47,446 nucleotides of DNA from Gnetum montanum (taxonomy: Eukaryota; Streptophyta; Gnetopsida; Gnetales; Gnetaceae): positions 1 through 47,446 of the forward strand of contig MNCI01005545.1 in NCBI GenBank assembly GCA_015680685.1, in the 5' to 3' direction. Under the pieces are notes generated by a model that saw nothing but the letters and a program-made list of their open reading frames with translations, did no database searches and was not told the origin of the DNA. The stretch's first letter is position 1; each line of letters starts with the position of its first letter. The position numbers and the translations under genes are program-made. Shown one piece after another: positions 22,128 to 35,055 of this stretch.

Positions 22128-22640
22128 TCAAAGCCATCCAATGCCATCACTGAGATAACATTAATTCAAAAAAGTACAATAAAGGTAAATAAAGATCACA
22201 TAAAGGTCAAATAATGGAAAGTATAAGGCTAAAAATGTTTAATAAAAGCCACAATTTTGCTAGTTTAAGGCCTTCGCAGGCCATGATGATATGGTGTCTA
22301 ACAATTTTTAGGGATAGTCAAGTCCCATTATTAGATACCATTTAAAGGTTAGAAAAAGGTAAATAGAGCTATAACAAGACAAACAATGAACATATACGGT
22401 TGTATAAAGGCCATAGAAGGTTAACAAGGTCAACACACATATGTCGAAAAACAAACCAAAACATTCTATAGTAAGACAAAAAATAAAGCAAAATGGGCTA
22501 TATATGATAAAATTTGGCTAATATAGGTAAACAATTGTTAGTTATTGCCATTTTTAGGCCTTACTGAGCCATGTTTTAAGGCTACAAGGCTATTAGGTGG
22601 TTTTAAGCATTAATCAGGGCTATTTTGACCCAAAAATCAA
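22128..22640. other. Spacer between RT and the tandem array of element 2
   Basis: No supported coding. At about 22,255-22,285 GCTAGTTTAAGGCCTTCGCA is a single unit of the family minisatellite. The rest is AT-rich and unremarkable. Confidence 0.45.
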
Positions 22641-22649
22641 GTGTTTTGA

Positions 22650-25600
22650 GGTTTCCACACTTGTCTTACCATGGAAACAAGGATCCTTAGAATGGAAACT
22701 AAGGAAAATAGGCTTTGGAATTATTAGATGTCCAAAATTAGGATTCTAGGACCTTTCCAAGGTTGCATAGGGTTAGATCCATCAAAATTGGGCACTCCAG
22801 AGTTTTTTAAAGGCCAAAAAGCAAGTTCTAAAGCCTTTCCCCCTTGCTTCCATGCTCGCTAGTATCAAAAAGAGGGAGCTTACCATGGAGAACCAAAATC
22901 AAAGAAAAAATAAGGTAAAATATGGTCAAATAGGTAGCTAGAGTCCATATCTAGAACTTGTGCATCTCTTGGCTTCATTTCCAAGGTAATTTAAGGTAAT
23001 TTTAAGTGTCAATAGGTGTCAAAATGGCTTCCCTCTTTTTCCATGATGATCATAGTATCCTAAACATGTAAAAATATGGGAACACTTCTTTTATGGATTA
23101 AGAATGATTTAGGAGCACTTTGACTAGTTTTCTAAGCACCTAGGACTATAGACTTTGAATCTACAAGTTTCTATTTGATTTTGGAGATGTTTTAAGGCTA
23201 TTTAAGGGTACTTAAGGTCTTCCCTCTTATTTCCATGCTAGGGGAGTTAATCAACCATGGATGAATGAGGGGAATTATTTTTGGAGGCTAAAATGAGGTT
23301 AGACAAGTAAACTCTTGAGGATATGAGGTTCTAGGCTTCTCCAGTGTAAATCTTTGGCTTCTAGAAGTGCCATCTTGAAACCAAAAGTAGCAAAGAATCT
23401 TTTTTCCTTTGTTTCCATGTTGGGGAAGTTATTCTAGCATGAAAGAAGTAAGAATCCTAGATCTAGGTCAATTTGGATCACAATCAACTATGCATGTTAA
23501 CTCCTAGAATTGCTAGGGTCAAGGGCTATAGGTCCATGTCAATTTTTAACAATCTTGGGCATGCCTAAGTGGTTTTCTAGCTTACCCACATTTTTCTAGA
23601 TTGCAGATGGAGATATCAACATGGAAAAATAGGGAGAAGAACTTTATGTCCATCTAGGATTAGTCTTGTAAAGTTTAAGGTCTCTAATGGCTATCACCAT
23701 GATTCTAGAGTACATGAAAGGTCATTTAATGTTATTCTGAGGTGCTTTGACACATCAAACAAGTATTATTTTGCATTTCCATGTTGGTGATACTATCCTA
23801 AGCATGGAGAAATGGATCCCCAACATGGAAGAATCATAAAAATTAGATTTAGGCCAATTTGACCTCAATCAACTATGCATGTTAGCCTCTAGAGCTATTG
23901 GCATCAAGGACTAAGGTTTGATGACAAAATTTTATTATTTTGATTGTTTATAAGAGTTTTTTAACCTTCCCCAATTTTTTCCATGCTAGGATTGGGATGC
24001 TCAATGTAGCAAACTAGGGAAAATCAATTTTTGACCTTCTAACATCAGTTTCTTGAAGTTTGAAGGCTCAAAACAATGTTAAGAGGGTCCTAGAACACAT
24101 GCAAGTTCAATTAATGTTATTAAGAGGTAGTTTTGAATATTGAATGGATCTTCCCATTAATTTTCATACTAAGCAGCATAGAAGGAAAAATTCATAGCAT
24201 GAAGACACCATAAAACTCAAATCTAGCCTAGTTTTAACCTCAATTGACCATGCATGTCAACCTTTACGACTACCATGTTGAAGACTAGGGTTTGGAGTTA
24301 AAACTTGTTAGTTTATAGGTTTTACAAGTGGGTTTTGAGCTTTCCCATCTTTCTCCACATTGGGACTAGGATTCTTAGTGTGAAAAATTGAAGGAAATAT
24401 AGTTTTATCTCTTTGCATCATTTTCAATTGTGCATGTAGGTCCTTGAGGTTTCTAGTAATGATGGTCAACGCCTAGTGTTAAAATTTTATTATTTTGAAG
24501 TTTGATGAATGTATTTTGTGATTTTTCCTTTTTTTCGACACTAGGGCATCCATGCTCAACATGTAAAATTCTGCAAAATTCTGTTTGACCCTTTATGAAC
24601 ACTTTTGATCATGCATGAAAGCTTCTAAGATTATTGGTGTCAATTTGCTAATACTTGATGCTAAAATTTTGTGGTTTCAAGAATCATTAAGTAATTTTTG
24701 GGCTTCCCATCCTTTTTGCATGCATGGACTTCCATGGTTAGCATTGAAAATTATAGGGAAAGCTATTTTTCCCTTTTTTTATCACTTTTAGTCATGCATG
24801 CAGGCTCCTAAGGTTACTAGTGTTGACTACAACCATCTATTGTTAAAATCTGGCTATTTCAAGGGTCATTAGGTAAATTTTGGGCTTTCCCCCTTTTTCC
24901 ATGCTAGGGCTTTCATGCTAGGAATCAAAAAGTTGGGGGAAATATTTTGATCCTTTTATGGTTAATCTGGCTATGGATGAGTGTCCATAGGGTTATTGTT
25001 ATTGGCCATCAATCCATAAGGTCAAGATCTTGTTGTTTTGGTGGCTGTGAGGGGGTTTTCAAGCTTTTCATTTTCTTCCATACTAAGGGTGGAAGGCTTA
25101 GTATGGAAGAGGTTTTCTCCAATTAATAAAGTTAGATCTAGGCCAAATCGATAGCTGATCAACCATGCATGTCAACCTTTCAGTGTTGATGGTCAATGTT
25201 GTGTATCAAGATCCAATAGTTTGGAGGCTTCTAAGTATCTTATGCAGTCTTCCAACTTTCTTCCATGCTAGGCATGATGTCCCTAGCATAGATGAGAGGG
25301 GATGGTAGTTTTGTAGCATATGTTTCCACTTTTGAGGCTTTTAGAAGCTCTAGAGGGTTTTGGCTAGGTCTAGGGGTCACCTAGCATTAACAAATGATCA
25401 TTAGGTCATCAATTTGGAAAATTTTATGCTTCCCTCCCATCTACCCATGTTGAAAATGATAGGCTTTATGTGGAAGAAGACTCACCAATCATGGAAAGCA
25501 TCAAATCCTAGATTTCAACTAGTTTTAACTAGTTTTGACAAAGTTTGGTGGGTTTCCTAGGCTGCTGGAGATGCTTGGAGGGGTTCTAGGTCACATGGGA

Positions 25601-25835
25601 TCCACTTTGGGATCAAACTTATGCTAGATGAGTCTTGGGAGGAAAGAGTGATTGTTAACCTCCTCGTATTTTTTGTAACCCAAACTTGTGCTAGATGAGT
25701 CTAGCCTTACTCATGTCTTATCCATTTTTGGAATCTTGAGGTTGAAAAAGCCAAGTTTGGGTTAAAAAAAATAGAAAAATACTTGTAATTATAATAAATT
25801 TGTAAAACAATAAGCATTTTTCCATGCTAGGCATG
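22650..25835. repeat. Degenerate tandem array, unit about 185 bp, about 17 units
   Basis: A pyrimidine-rich lead followed by TTTTTCCATGCTAGG or a variant recurs near 22,842, 23,031, 23,222, 23,403, 23,584, 23,770, 23,964, 24,154, 24,341, 24,523, 24,705, 24,886, 25,064, 25,246, 25,431 and 25,812, that is every 178-194 bp (one missed step). A second landmark in many units is CATGCATGTYARCCTYY, about 75-100 bp later, followed by GTTAAAATTTTATTRTTTTG. Some units alternate (the CAATCAACTATGCATG type at 23,489, 23,870 and 24,241), hinting at a dimeric repeat of about 380 bp. No long frame crosses it. It lies in element 2 between RT and the antisense gene. Confidence 0.85.
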
Positions 25836-26306
25836 GTATTTCTAGGATGGATGCATAGGTTTAAAGTTTCCATAATGTTTTAAGTGTTAAAATTTATACA
25901 AATATTAGCATTCATGCAAGTTTTGGTAAAGAGTGAAGACATAGGGTGGGGTTCAAAATTCAAAAATTTAAAATTTTGAAAAATGAAATTTTTTCCCACA
26001 CAAAACTAATGTGAACTAGACTTCTCCCCCTTGTACTTCAATGCAATTGTAGTTATGGTACACTAAATTAGCAATTGGGGTTTCAAGGTGTGTGTTTAGG
26101 TTTTAGATGACTTTTATATGTTAAATTTTGTAAGTTTTTATCACAATTGTCATTCTACAACAATAGGACATTGGAGGAAAGCTTTGGTATAGGTTCTTAT
26201 AATAACAACAACTAATTCTTAGCATGGAAGCCTCCCATATTCCTCAAAACCAACGTTGATCTCTCATCCTCCTTAGTTTCTAGCCATTCCTAATGTTGAG
26301 CCTACC

Positions 26307-29300
26307 ATGGAATCAAAGCAACGAAAGGGAAAGAGTTGAAACCTAGTGAATCAAGAGGTGGATGAATGTGCTTAGGAGCTAAAAGAGGTACCTAGACCCA
26401 TCTCCATCTAGGCTTCTTCTGCTACTGCTTTAGGGTAGGCATTTCTACCTATTTTTGGTTTTTTTCTAAGGTGTTTCAAGTTTTGTTTTCTATGTGTTAG
26501 GGCCATTCTTTTCAAGTCTACTCTAGTGGAGATTAAAATAAAATTCTAATAATTGAAAATATGGTTTTCTATTTCATGCTTTTTCCCAAAAATTTTTGGG
26601 TGTGGCCATTTTCTTAGATCTAGGCCTTAGGATTTGTTAAAATTAAATTTTAAAAAAATTATAGCCCATTATTTTGATCTAAATTTTAATGGGTTTCAAT
26701 GATTTTGGATATTTCAACTATTTCTACGGCTATATGAAATCTAGGTTTTGTGATTTTTGAAGTTTCGATATGAAAAAGAAAGAAATGTTGTCTAAATTGA
26801 CAAAATTTCTTGCATAAATAGCAAAGGTTTTGAATTTTTTCTAAGTATGGGTGCATAGGGTACAATTTGAGCTTTCAAATGATGGTGGAATCACTCAATT
26901 TAGGGCTCAAATGAAGGTTTTATGATTTTTTTTTGGCCATAGCTATGTGAGCAAGGCAAAAATCATTGTTGTAGTACATTAACCATTTGGATATAGAAGT
27001 GGTTAATATGTATAACTTATGTTTTTCTTTTGTGAAGTTGTAAAATTAATGCTTAATTTTTCTTTTTCAAGAAGAGTAAATTTTTTTTTGTAATTTAAAA
27101 AAGCGTTTACTATAGCTACATGGCTTTTTCTATGTTTATTATGCTTTTTCTAAATTTGTGCATAGCTTAGATGATTTTTCCAAATTTATGCATAATTTAG
27201 ATGCTTTTCTAAATTTATGCATAGTTTAGACTAAGACATAGTTTTCAGTTATGATGTTTTGGCTATAAAGGCTATAAAATATTGTAATAATGCTTTTATG
27301 GAATTTCTTAAGATAATTGGGATAAATATCTAAGAGCTTTTCATAGAGGCTAATTTCACCTCTGGCTTAGGAAGTTTAATCTAAATGTGTTAAGAAATTC
27401 TCATTGGTCATGATGTAAGGTTATGTAAGCTTATAATAATGTCTTTTTGTGGAATTTCTTGGACTAATTTAGATAAACATCTTAGAGCTTCTTACAAAGG
27501 CTAAGGTCACCTCCAACTATATGTTTTGTCTAAATTTGCTAAGTAATTTCAATCAGTCATAATGTTTTTGTGCTTTTCTTCATGTAGGATCATTTTGAGG
27601 CCTATCCTCATCATAGTAGAACTAGATGGTATCTTGTGCTACATTAGTTATCCTAAGATAAATGCCCTACCAAATGGCATGCCTTTTGGAAAACTCTTGT
27701 TGTGGTTCTAGCCTAGGAAAATGGACTTCCTTGTTAACCTCCTTAGGAAATTCAGTGTGATGCTATGGTCACACTTGTCTATAGATGTACTTGGGGCTGT
27801 TGTGGAGACCTTACTGCCTTGGGCATCTAGCTTAATTGCTAGATACATTCCTGATAGGTGACTTCCTAAGACTACAAGGAAATCAACAAATTCCATAAGT
27901 TCATGTTACCTTTTAAAGATCTAGATGATGTTAGAGTATAGTCAATATAATACTAACAATACTGTGATGGTGGCACATAGAGCCCACATTGGATTCCAAA
28001 ACTCGCCTATCACTCTGTGTTATCTATAGGGGTAAACATGGTTATTGTAATACTTTTATGCTTTTGGCTTGATTACCTTCCCTAACTTCATTAATTTTAC
28101 AATTTCTTGTAGGTACAAGGTCAATGATCAAGGCTTGATTGTCAATGATCAAATCCTAGTAGTGGCTTAAACTACTTTGGATGAACTCAACAATTGTTTT
28201 TAAATTAGAACTAATTTTTTTCAATAGATAAGAGGGGACTTTGATGAATATGTCACTAGGTTTAACCATGTATAAAAAAAGTGTAAGGATGATAGGATGA
28301 TGCACAACTAGTGGATAGATGCTAATAGCATGAATCAAACCCTTATAGCTAGGACCTCCACACCACACCAAAAAAGGAAAGGTAAATGTAAGGGCTATAA
28401 CTTCTAGTGTTTGTATGGCTATAACTTTGAGTGTTCTATTACTTTTCATAATAATTAAAATTGCATATATTCATGATAAAGTTTGGTTATTTCTTTGTAA
28501 GACCTTCCACCTCAGCTAATGTCACTATACCACTTTTAGGTTTACGTCATGAGGATACCCTCATCCTAAAGTGTGGTGAAGTGTCATTAGCCTAGATATG
28601 TTCAAGTAAACATCTAACATGAAATTTTTTTCAATGTATTCATGACACCTATCCCTTCTATTACACCTACATAGATGTTGCATGTCATTGACTCCTTCGA
28701 TGAGAAGGTTGATCATTTTTGTACCGTCATCTAAGGTAGGAAGGTAAACATGGACATAGGTGCTAACCTCTTTTGTGACTTTTTTGGTATCCCTACTGAT
28801 GGGTCAAAGATTTCCACTAGGACAGTAAGGGAATTAGACCATTGCAATGAAGTTCTAAAGTGTCTTGGTGTTAACATGCGATACTCTATAATTTTTATGG
28901 ATAGCTTCACAAACCTTGATGCAAAGGAATCCTATTCTTTATTTAGGTCTTGTGCATTTCCCAAACTACTATCACAAAATAAGGTAATCAACTTAGCACA
29001 AGCATGGACCTTGAAGAACGTCTTGATGGAGGACATTAGATTTGATTAGGCAGTTGTTTTGACTATTGGGCTTTGACAGGAGATCCTTAGACTCTATGTT
29101 GACACCTCTATGAAAATCCATATGTACTTTGCATTTTTTCTAGGTTATTTAAAGAGGTTTGTGGAGTTTTTGGTGATGTATATGAATGGATTATGGGTTT
29201 TCCAAGACCCAAGACAACTTTGTAGGCCTTTGATGAAGAACATTTATCCAAAAATGTAGGCCCATAACCAACCAAAGAGGATGGATGTTACATTATCCAT

Positions 29301-30962
29301 CAAGACTAAGAATCTTGATGTTAGACATCCTAACAGTACTGATGATGATGAGCCGCTCTCATTTCCTACTAATGTCTAAGATGCTAGATGATGGCACATG
29401 GAGGCTGAAGGGGCAACTAGGGAGAAACACAAGAGTCCTATGGAGGAGGCACCCTTAGCATTAGATCAACCTACCTTGAGGAACCTTAACTTTAATCTTA
29501 AGCCATCACATGAGGTGGTTGTAGGTATGCTTTGTTTAAATTTGGCTATTTTACATTTTAAAATCTTATGGCTACTTTATGGTTTCATGTGTTACTCTAT
29601 TTTCTATGTGCTATGATTGTAGATAAGTATCACGTTATGGTAGCCCAAGCTACTATGGAAGCAAAATAAAGATGTGTAGAAGAGGTGCTTCTAAAGCAAC
29701 CTATGGTTGAAAGATTTTCCAATGTAGGTATAGATGATTTAGATGCCTTTCTTGGTGAGGTGGCATCATGTGCCTCTCCCATCATCATCCCAGAGGAGGA
29801 AAAGGAGGAGAAGCCAGGCATGCCTATGCCTTAATATTTTCATTATATCTCATTAGTTATCTTTGGTTGTCATCCAAATCTATCAATGATTGTAATGCTT
29901 ACAGTAGTTCCTAAATCACTAACACTAGCTTCTATCCCTATGTTTTGTGTGAAATCATGGGTAGAAACTCTAGAAAACGTGGAGATCTTGAATGGGATGG
30001 CTAAGGACATCATTAATCAGTTGCATCAGGTTGCACCTAAGATAGCTAAGAAATTTTTTATGTGTCTTAGTTGTGGGCTTTACTTGCATTATTACTATCT
30101 TAGGTTTTGTTTTACAGTTGTTTTTTATGCTTGCATAGTGCCTTTTATGGAATGGAACCCCATTGGACACATGGAGATATAATCCTTGCCTAAGCTTTTC
30201 TCTGATGTGTCTAGTATACCCATGAAGTTGTATGAAACCACTACTGATTTAGTGATGTCATGAACAAAAATTTTATGGAAGCTAGAGAGGTCCAACAAAT
30301 CCTCATGGGACTATGTTGTGATGTTAAAGGAAAAGACTCAAAGGTAGGAGGATACAATTAGAGATCTCCAAAACTATAAAGCCTTTGTGGAAGCCTAAGT
30401 GAATAACTTAGGGGAATTACAAATTAAGGAGATCATGTGGACTTGATACTAGCATGTCACTCAAGACAAAGTAGTGGTCCTATGGGAGATGGGGGAATAA
30501 CGTATGCAGATGAACCTCATCTTATAAAAGGCTGAGGCCTAGAAGGATCATTGCGCCTAGGTCCTGGAGTGGGGCAAGATGCAAAAGGTCCATAAGCAAT
30601 AGTATAAGGTTAATCATAGGGCCTACCAAAAGGGGCTTAAGGAGAAGTTAGTTGAATGATGCAAGAAAGAGTTCTTCATTTAGGAGATCCAAGAGGAGAG
30701 TTCTTATCAAATTTTTGAAAGTACTCTCAAGGTGGAGAAATTCCCTATCCTTCAAATTACCACTACCACATGTGAAACCTCTACAACTGCTACTATATAT
30801 GAGCCTCCTACGAGGACTTCTATAGAGAGGATCAAAATTCTTTCTGGCATTGATCTTAGGGATGTTGACTGGGCCAACATGATGGAGGACCAGATCCTCC
30901 ATCATTTGGAGGAAGGCCTTCCTCAACTACCCCTGAAAGAGATGGATCTAGAATCTCCATAG
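26307..30962 (+). pseudogene. Antisense gene inside element 2, probably spliced, homologous to that of element 1
   Basis: Plus-strand coding blocks inside a minus-strand element. A possible first exon starts MESKQRKGKS at 26,307, followed by a long AT-rich intron to an AG at about 27,589. Next comes ILCYISYPKINALPNGMPFG and a hydrophobic stretch (27,620-27,860), matching element 1. At 28,750-29,049 NMDIGANLFCDFFGIPTDG matches element 1 VQLFEDLFGIPSVG; at about 29,110 MKIHMYFAFFLGYL matches its FNVHYAFFIACL. An acidic Pro-rich part (29,398-29,524), an intron GT...AG (29,525-29,622) and a coiled coil with EWGKMQKVHKQ (about 30,570-30,600) follow. The end, WANMMEDQILHHLEEGLPQL (to 30,962), matches the end in element 1. 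Many stops show that it is dead. Function unknown. The stretch 25,836-26,306 before it shows no gene. Confidence 0.7.
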
Positions 30963-31600
30963 GTTTGATATATTTTATGCTTTAGTCTTTGTCTTAAGTC
31001 ATGATTTTGGCCATGTGTTACTAATTGGCTATATGTTGTTACATTCCAAGCCTTAAGAAACATTGGCAGCCCTAATGATGAGGGTGGGAATGACCCACCA
31101 CTTCCTCCTCCAAATGCCACTTAGTAGCCTCCTTCAGTTTAGCTTATTGGCTATTTTTTTTTCTTTTATGTTCATGGATATGTTTAGCCAAGACTATGTT
31201 ATGGATGGTTGTTATTCTTTGACAATTTTGCCATAGAGTGTGGCCATGGATATGTATGGTATGGATAGTTTAAATTTAAATTTAAATTTAAATTTTGATT
31301 TTATTCTTGGCTATATGCATCTATGGTAGTATTGAATATTGAAAATAAATATGTTGATGTTTTTTGTTATAATAAACTTTTGCTACATGCATCAAATAAA
31401 AAAAGATGTAATAAAATAAAAAATAAAAGTAAGGCTACTTGGCTATCAGTGCATCTAGTCATAAGGGCATGGAAATGTTAAGGTAAACTTCACTTGTGTA
31501 TATTCATTCTAATCTTTGTAAGATTAGGGAGTGAGTAAGGCCTACTTTGCACAAGTTTATATTTACCATCCCCTTTGCTTATGATGTTAAAAGGAAGTTC
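30963..31600. other. Spacer between the antisense gene and protease of element 2
   Basis: No supported gene. It contains a short perfect microsatellite of TTTAAA at about 31,270-31,296 and a purine-rich tract near 31,395-31,430. The antisense gene and the protease converge on this interval tail to tail. Confidence 0.5.
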
Positions 31601-31603
31601 ATA

Positions 31604-32765
31604 TCATAATGTATCCCATTTCCTATTGTTATCATCATTGGCTCTCTTGGGTTTTTTCTCTTCATGGTTGGGAGCTTCTTCTTGAAATTCCACTTCGAAC
31701 CTGTATTCTATGTGTATGTTGTTGATAACTAAGGAAACCACATTATCATCATGAATGATGATTTCACCTTCCTCATAAGGATGATGCATTTCCTACTAGA
31801 TGGGGGAGAACAAAGCTTGTAATTGAGCCAACTTAGATCTTCCAAGGATCAAGTTGAATACTAATGTTTCTTCCACCACCAAGAAGTTGGCAGTTGTGAG
31901 GATTTTTTCTCCAACTACAAAATCCAAGGAGATAGACCCCTTGATGACAACTCTTGATCCAATGAAGGACATAAGAGCTATAGTGATTGTAGCTTGTACT
32001 TGCTTAGTTAAACCCAAGTATTCAATGATGGTACATTGGATGAAATTAGTTTCTACTCCATCATCAACATGCATCCAATGTATTTTAAATTTTCTTATGC
32101 ATATGATCATGAACAAAGGGGTTGTAGTCACTTCATCATTCTAGGGATTAACTTTAATTTTGCTATCACAAAATGTTAAGGGTGTTGACTTCTCCTCCCA
32201 AGCCAACCAAGGAATCATCATTGCATGGATGCCTTCCTCATTAGCAAGAATATCCTTACTAATGAATATGAAGGTCAACATTTTAACTAGAGCCTCATGA
32301 TGTATGAAAAAAGTTATAATGAAGTCATACAAGCTTAGGATTATGTTTTTCTACTTGAGCAATTTTTTCACTTGGTTCACTGAACTAAGGAAGTTTTTAT
32401 CATTGGCCATAGGCTTATCACCTTGGTTTTTTTTTACTTTCTCCATGCATCCCAAAATGCAGACTTTAGCTTTAGGCTTTGGCTACTATGGATCTTCCTT
32501 GTTGTCTTGGTTGTGGACTTTAGTATCCTCCTATGGCTTGTTGGTTAAAGAGGTTTGGGTAGAGAAGTTCATGGGCATAGTTGAAATGATAGTGGGCTTT
32601 GATGGGGCCACTTCCTTTTGTGCCTTATTATTCTTGTCTCCCTTGTTGTTAAGCTTTTTCCTATGCTTCTTCCTTTGTTTAGCTATAGTTTTTCTAGTTG
32701 TTAGTCATTTCCTGTAAGAAATAGGTAGTAGCATTAAACACCATAGGGGGTAATTATGGGTTTTG
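31604..32765 (-). pseudogene. pro: gag-protease linker and aspartic protease of element 2
   Basis: Minus-strand protease at 32,131-31,604: the active site WMHVDDGVETNFIQCTIIEY keeps the Asp-Gly pair lost in element 1. It is followed by SFIGSRVVIKGSISLDFVVG and NLILGRSKLAQLQALFSPI; after one stop, MHHPYEEGEIIIHDDN closes the domain. Upstream (about 32,765-32,140) is a linker with SLYDFIITFFIHHEALVKML and HAMMIPWLAWEEKSTPLTF, the counterpart of the linker in element 1, with several stops. The long plus-strand frame at 32,304-32,717 is a shadow of this linker. Confidence 0.83.
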
Positions 32766-32776
32766 TTGGACTATGG

Positions 32777-35055
32777 CTATTTGGGTTGTATTAGGTTGGG
32801 AGACCTTGATAACAAAAGGTTTCCTTCAAGGCATTCATGATGGTACTCTCTCAAAAAAAGAGAGGATCTTAAGCTAGGAAAACTCAAAGAAGCCCTTTCA
32901 TTATAGAGGGATACTTGAATCACAAATGGTTCTCTTGCAAGTCTCTGATTGTCATTAATGTTGAATGCTAAAATAACATAATGGCTATCATTATCATTCA
33001 ACAAGTCTTTATGGACTTGTATCAATTGGTTTTGTGGCCGAAATGGATTAGAAGCATATAAGACTAGTTTTCCCTTATCTATCATCTTTTGCAAGTCATC
33101 CTTTAGCACAAGGCAGAAGTATGTATCATGACCAAGAAGTTGATAATAATTGTAGAAGTGGTCTAGCTTGAAGTATCTAGGCAACTAGGGATCATCCTTT
33201 ATTACCCAAGTGGGGTCTTTGGCTATTTTTCATAGTTGCTTATGTTTCTTTCAAGTGACTTCAATCACTTGTTTGTGTTGCATGTGATTACCTCTTAATA
33301 GTTAGTCTAGCAACTCAGATGGTTTTAATGAAAATGTAGTGTATTTAGACCTATCCTTCCTTTTGAAATTAGATCTTTTTTTTGTTGATGCAGTGGTCCC
33401 AGGAGTTTATGGTTAGTTATTGTAATTATTGGTGGGGGCCTTGGTTGCATTGATCTCTAGTCCTTGATTCATAATATGCTTTCCTTGGTTACAGTTGCTA
33501 CAATAGTGTTGTTTTGTTTACTCTTTTCTTTGTCTCTTCAACTATGTTAATTTTTATATGCTATATAGGTTGGATCATGAATAGCCTTCATGAAATCCTC
33601 TATATTTTTAGTTTGTGAGAACTCTTGGCTAAGAGAATATGGATCAAGGTAGTAGAGTTTAGAGTTGATGAAGTCATTAACTACTCCCTTGAATATGGCT
33701 AGTAAGTGGGCTTCAACTATGGGCTTTGGTATTTTATTCAATAGTCCATTACACTACTAAATGAATTTCTATATGGGTTTTTAAGGGCCCTTGCTTGACC
33801 TTCATGAGTTGGTCAAGCATTGTGTCAGGCTTCAAGTTATACTTAAAATGGTTGACAAACTAGGCTACTAAGTCATCCAAATAGGATATGGACCCTCTTG
33901 GCAATGCATGATACCAATCAAGTGATTTCCTAGTTAAAGACATAGGGAAAATCCTCATGATGGTATGAGGCCATGAATGTAAGAGTAAACATTCAAATTT
34001 AAAGGTAATAAGATAAACATTAGGGTTAGCTTCTCAATTATATTTGATAAATTATGAATGGGAACACTAGGAGGAAGTGTCAAGGGTGGAACTACAAGAC
34101 TTAGGGGATCATCCAAGTAGAAATCCATAACCTTGAGAGTTTGTGTGGTAGAGGCTTTAAGCCTATTTAGTTCCTCCATTAGGTCTTGGATCATTTGGAA
34201 GGCTTGATCCAAGCCTTGCAATGGCCCCATAGGCTATAGGGTTTTCGCATAAGGTTGTGGCATCTATTGTGAGGCTTGTTGCATCATTATGGATTGCATG
34301 ATAGAAGGAAGAGGTTGCATTATGGTTGTGGCTTATGAGCCAAATAAAGAGAAAGATGTTTGTTTTGAAACTTGAGGCAAAAATAGGACAAATGGGGTAT
34401 ATGACCCTTGAGTTTCTTGGGATCCCATGGCAAATTTCACATGAGTAGTAATGGATTTGTGGTGGTAAAAATCATCATTGATGATTTTATGTATCGAGAC
34501 TATGTTGTAAATGGAATTAATGTACTATAGTTGGTTGTTTGTAGTATTGGCTAAGTATTATGTGTGGCTATAACCAGTGTGGGATCTATTATAGTAGGGT
34601 AGGAAGGAGTGAAAGATTGTGGCACCATGCCCATGGATAAAACAAAAGCATTAGAGGAAGATGCTATGACCTTGTGGGATGTTTGTTGGAATAGTCCTCC
34701 CAGCATTTTTTTAGGCTTATATTTTATCTTAAATTCATCCTCCTCCTCATCTTATTCCTCTAAGATAGGCCTTTCATCCTCCTTTTCCATAGTGATGAAT
34801 CAGGCTAGGATGCTAGAATAGATGTCATTAAGAGGAATTTCATCATATGGGGAAGGAATGTACTCTTTCCCATTCTTATGTATGAGCTCAAACTCCCTTT
34901 TGGCCTTGACTTCATTTCATGGAATTAGCATGCCTACCTATATTTTAGCACAAATGAATTTATAATTATCTTCATTTATGGCTGAAAAATTAGGATANAT
35001 CTCAAAGAAATTTCCATCATTGATTGTAGGAAATCTTTGAGGGTTAGAGGGGAGT
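32777..35055 (-). pseudogene. gag: gag of element 2
   Basis: Minus-strand blocks in order: an N-terminal part from about 35,050 (EDNYKFICAKI, then VKAKREFELIHKNGKEYIPS near 34,900), matching gag of element 1; a degenerate Gln/Pro-rich linker; the gag domain from 34,230 (GPLQGLDQAFQMIQDLMEEL, then KVMDFYLDDPLSLVVPPLTL); MNKIPKPIVEAHLLAIFKGV at 33,741; and a zinc-knuckle-like region in the frame at 33,184 (FKLDHFYNYYQLLGHDTYFC) that has lost its first Cys and His. It ends in DSHYVILAFNINDN-type sequence shared with element 1. There are multiple frameshifts and stops. The first part is disturbed by an inverted duplication with Ns. Confidence 0.85.

Noticed and set aside
25620-25760. Missing unit of the 185-bp array
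   Set aside because: Spacing suggests a unit near 25,620, but the core motif is not recognisable there, so it was not counted as a clear unit.
32304-32717. 137-codon plus-strand frame resembling a membrane protein
   Set aside because: The minus strand carries the gag-protease linker, conserved with element 1. The hydrophobic look comes from reading the complement of Lys/Glu-rich codons.
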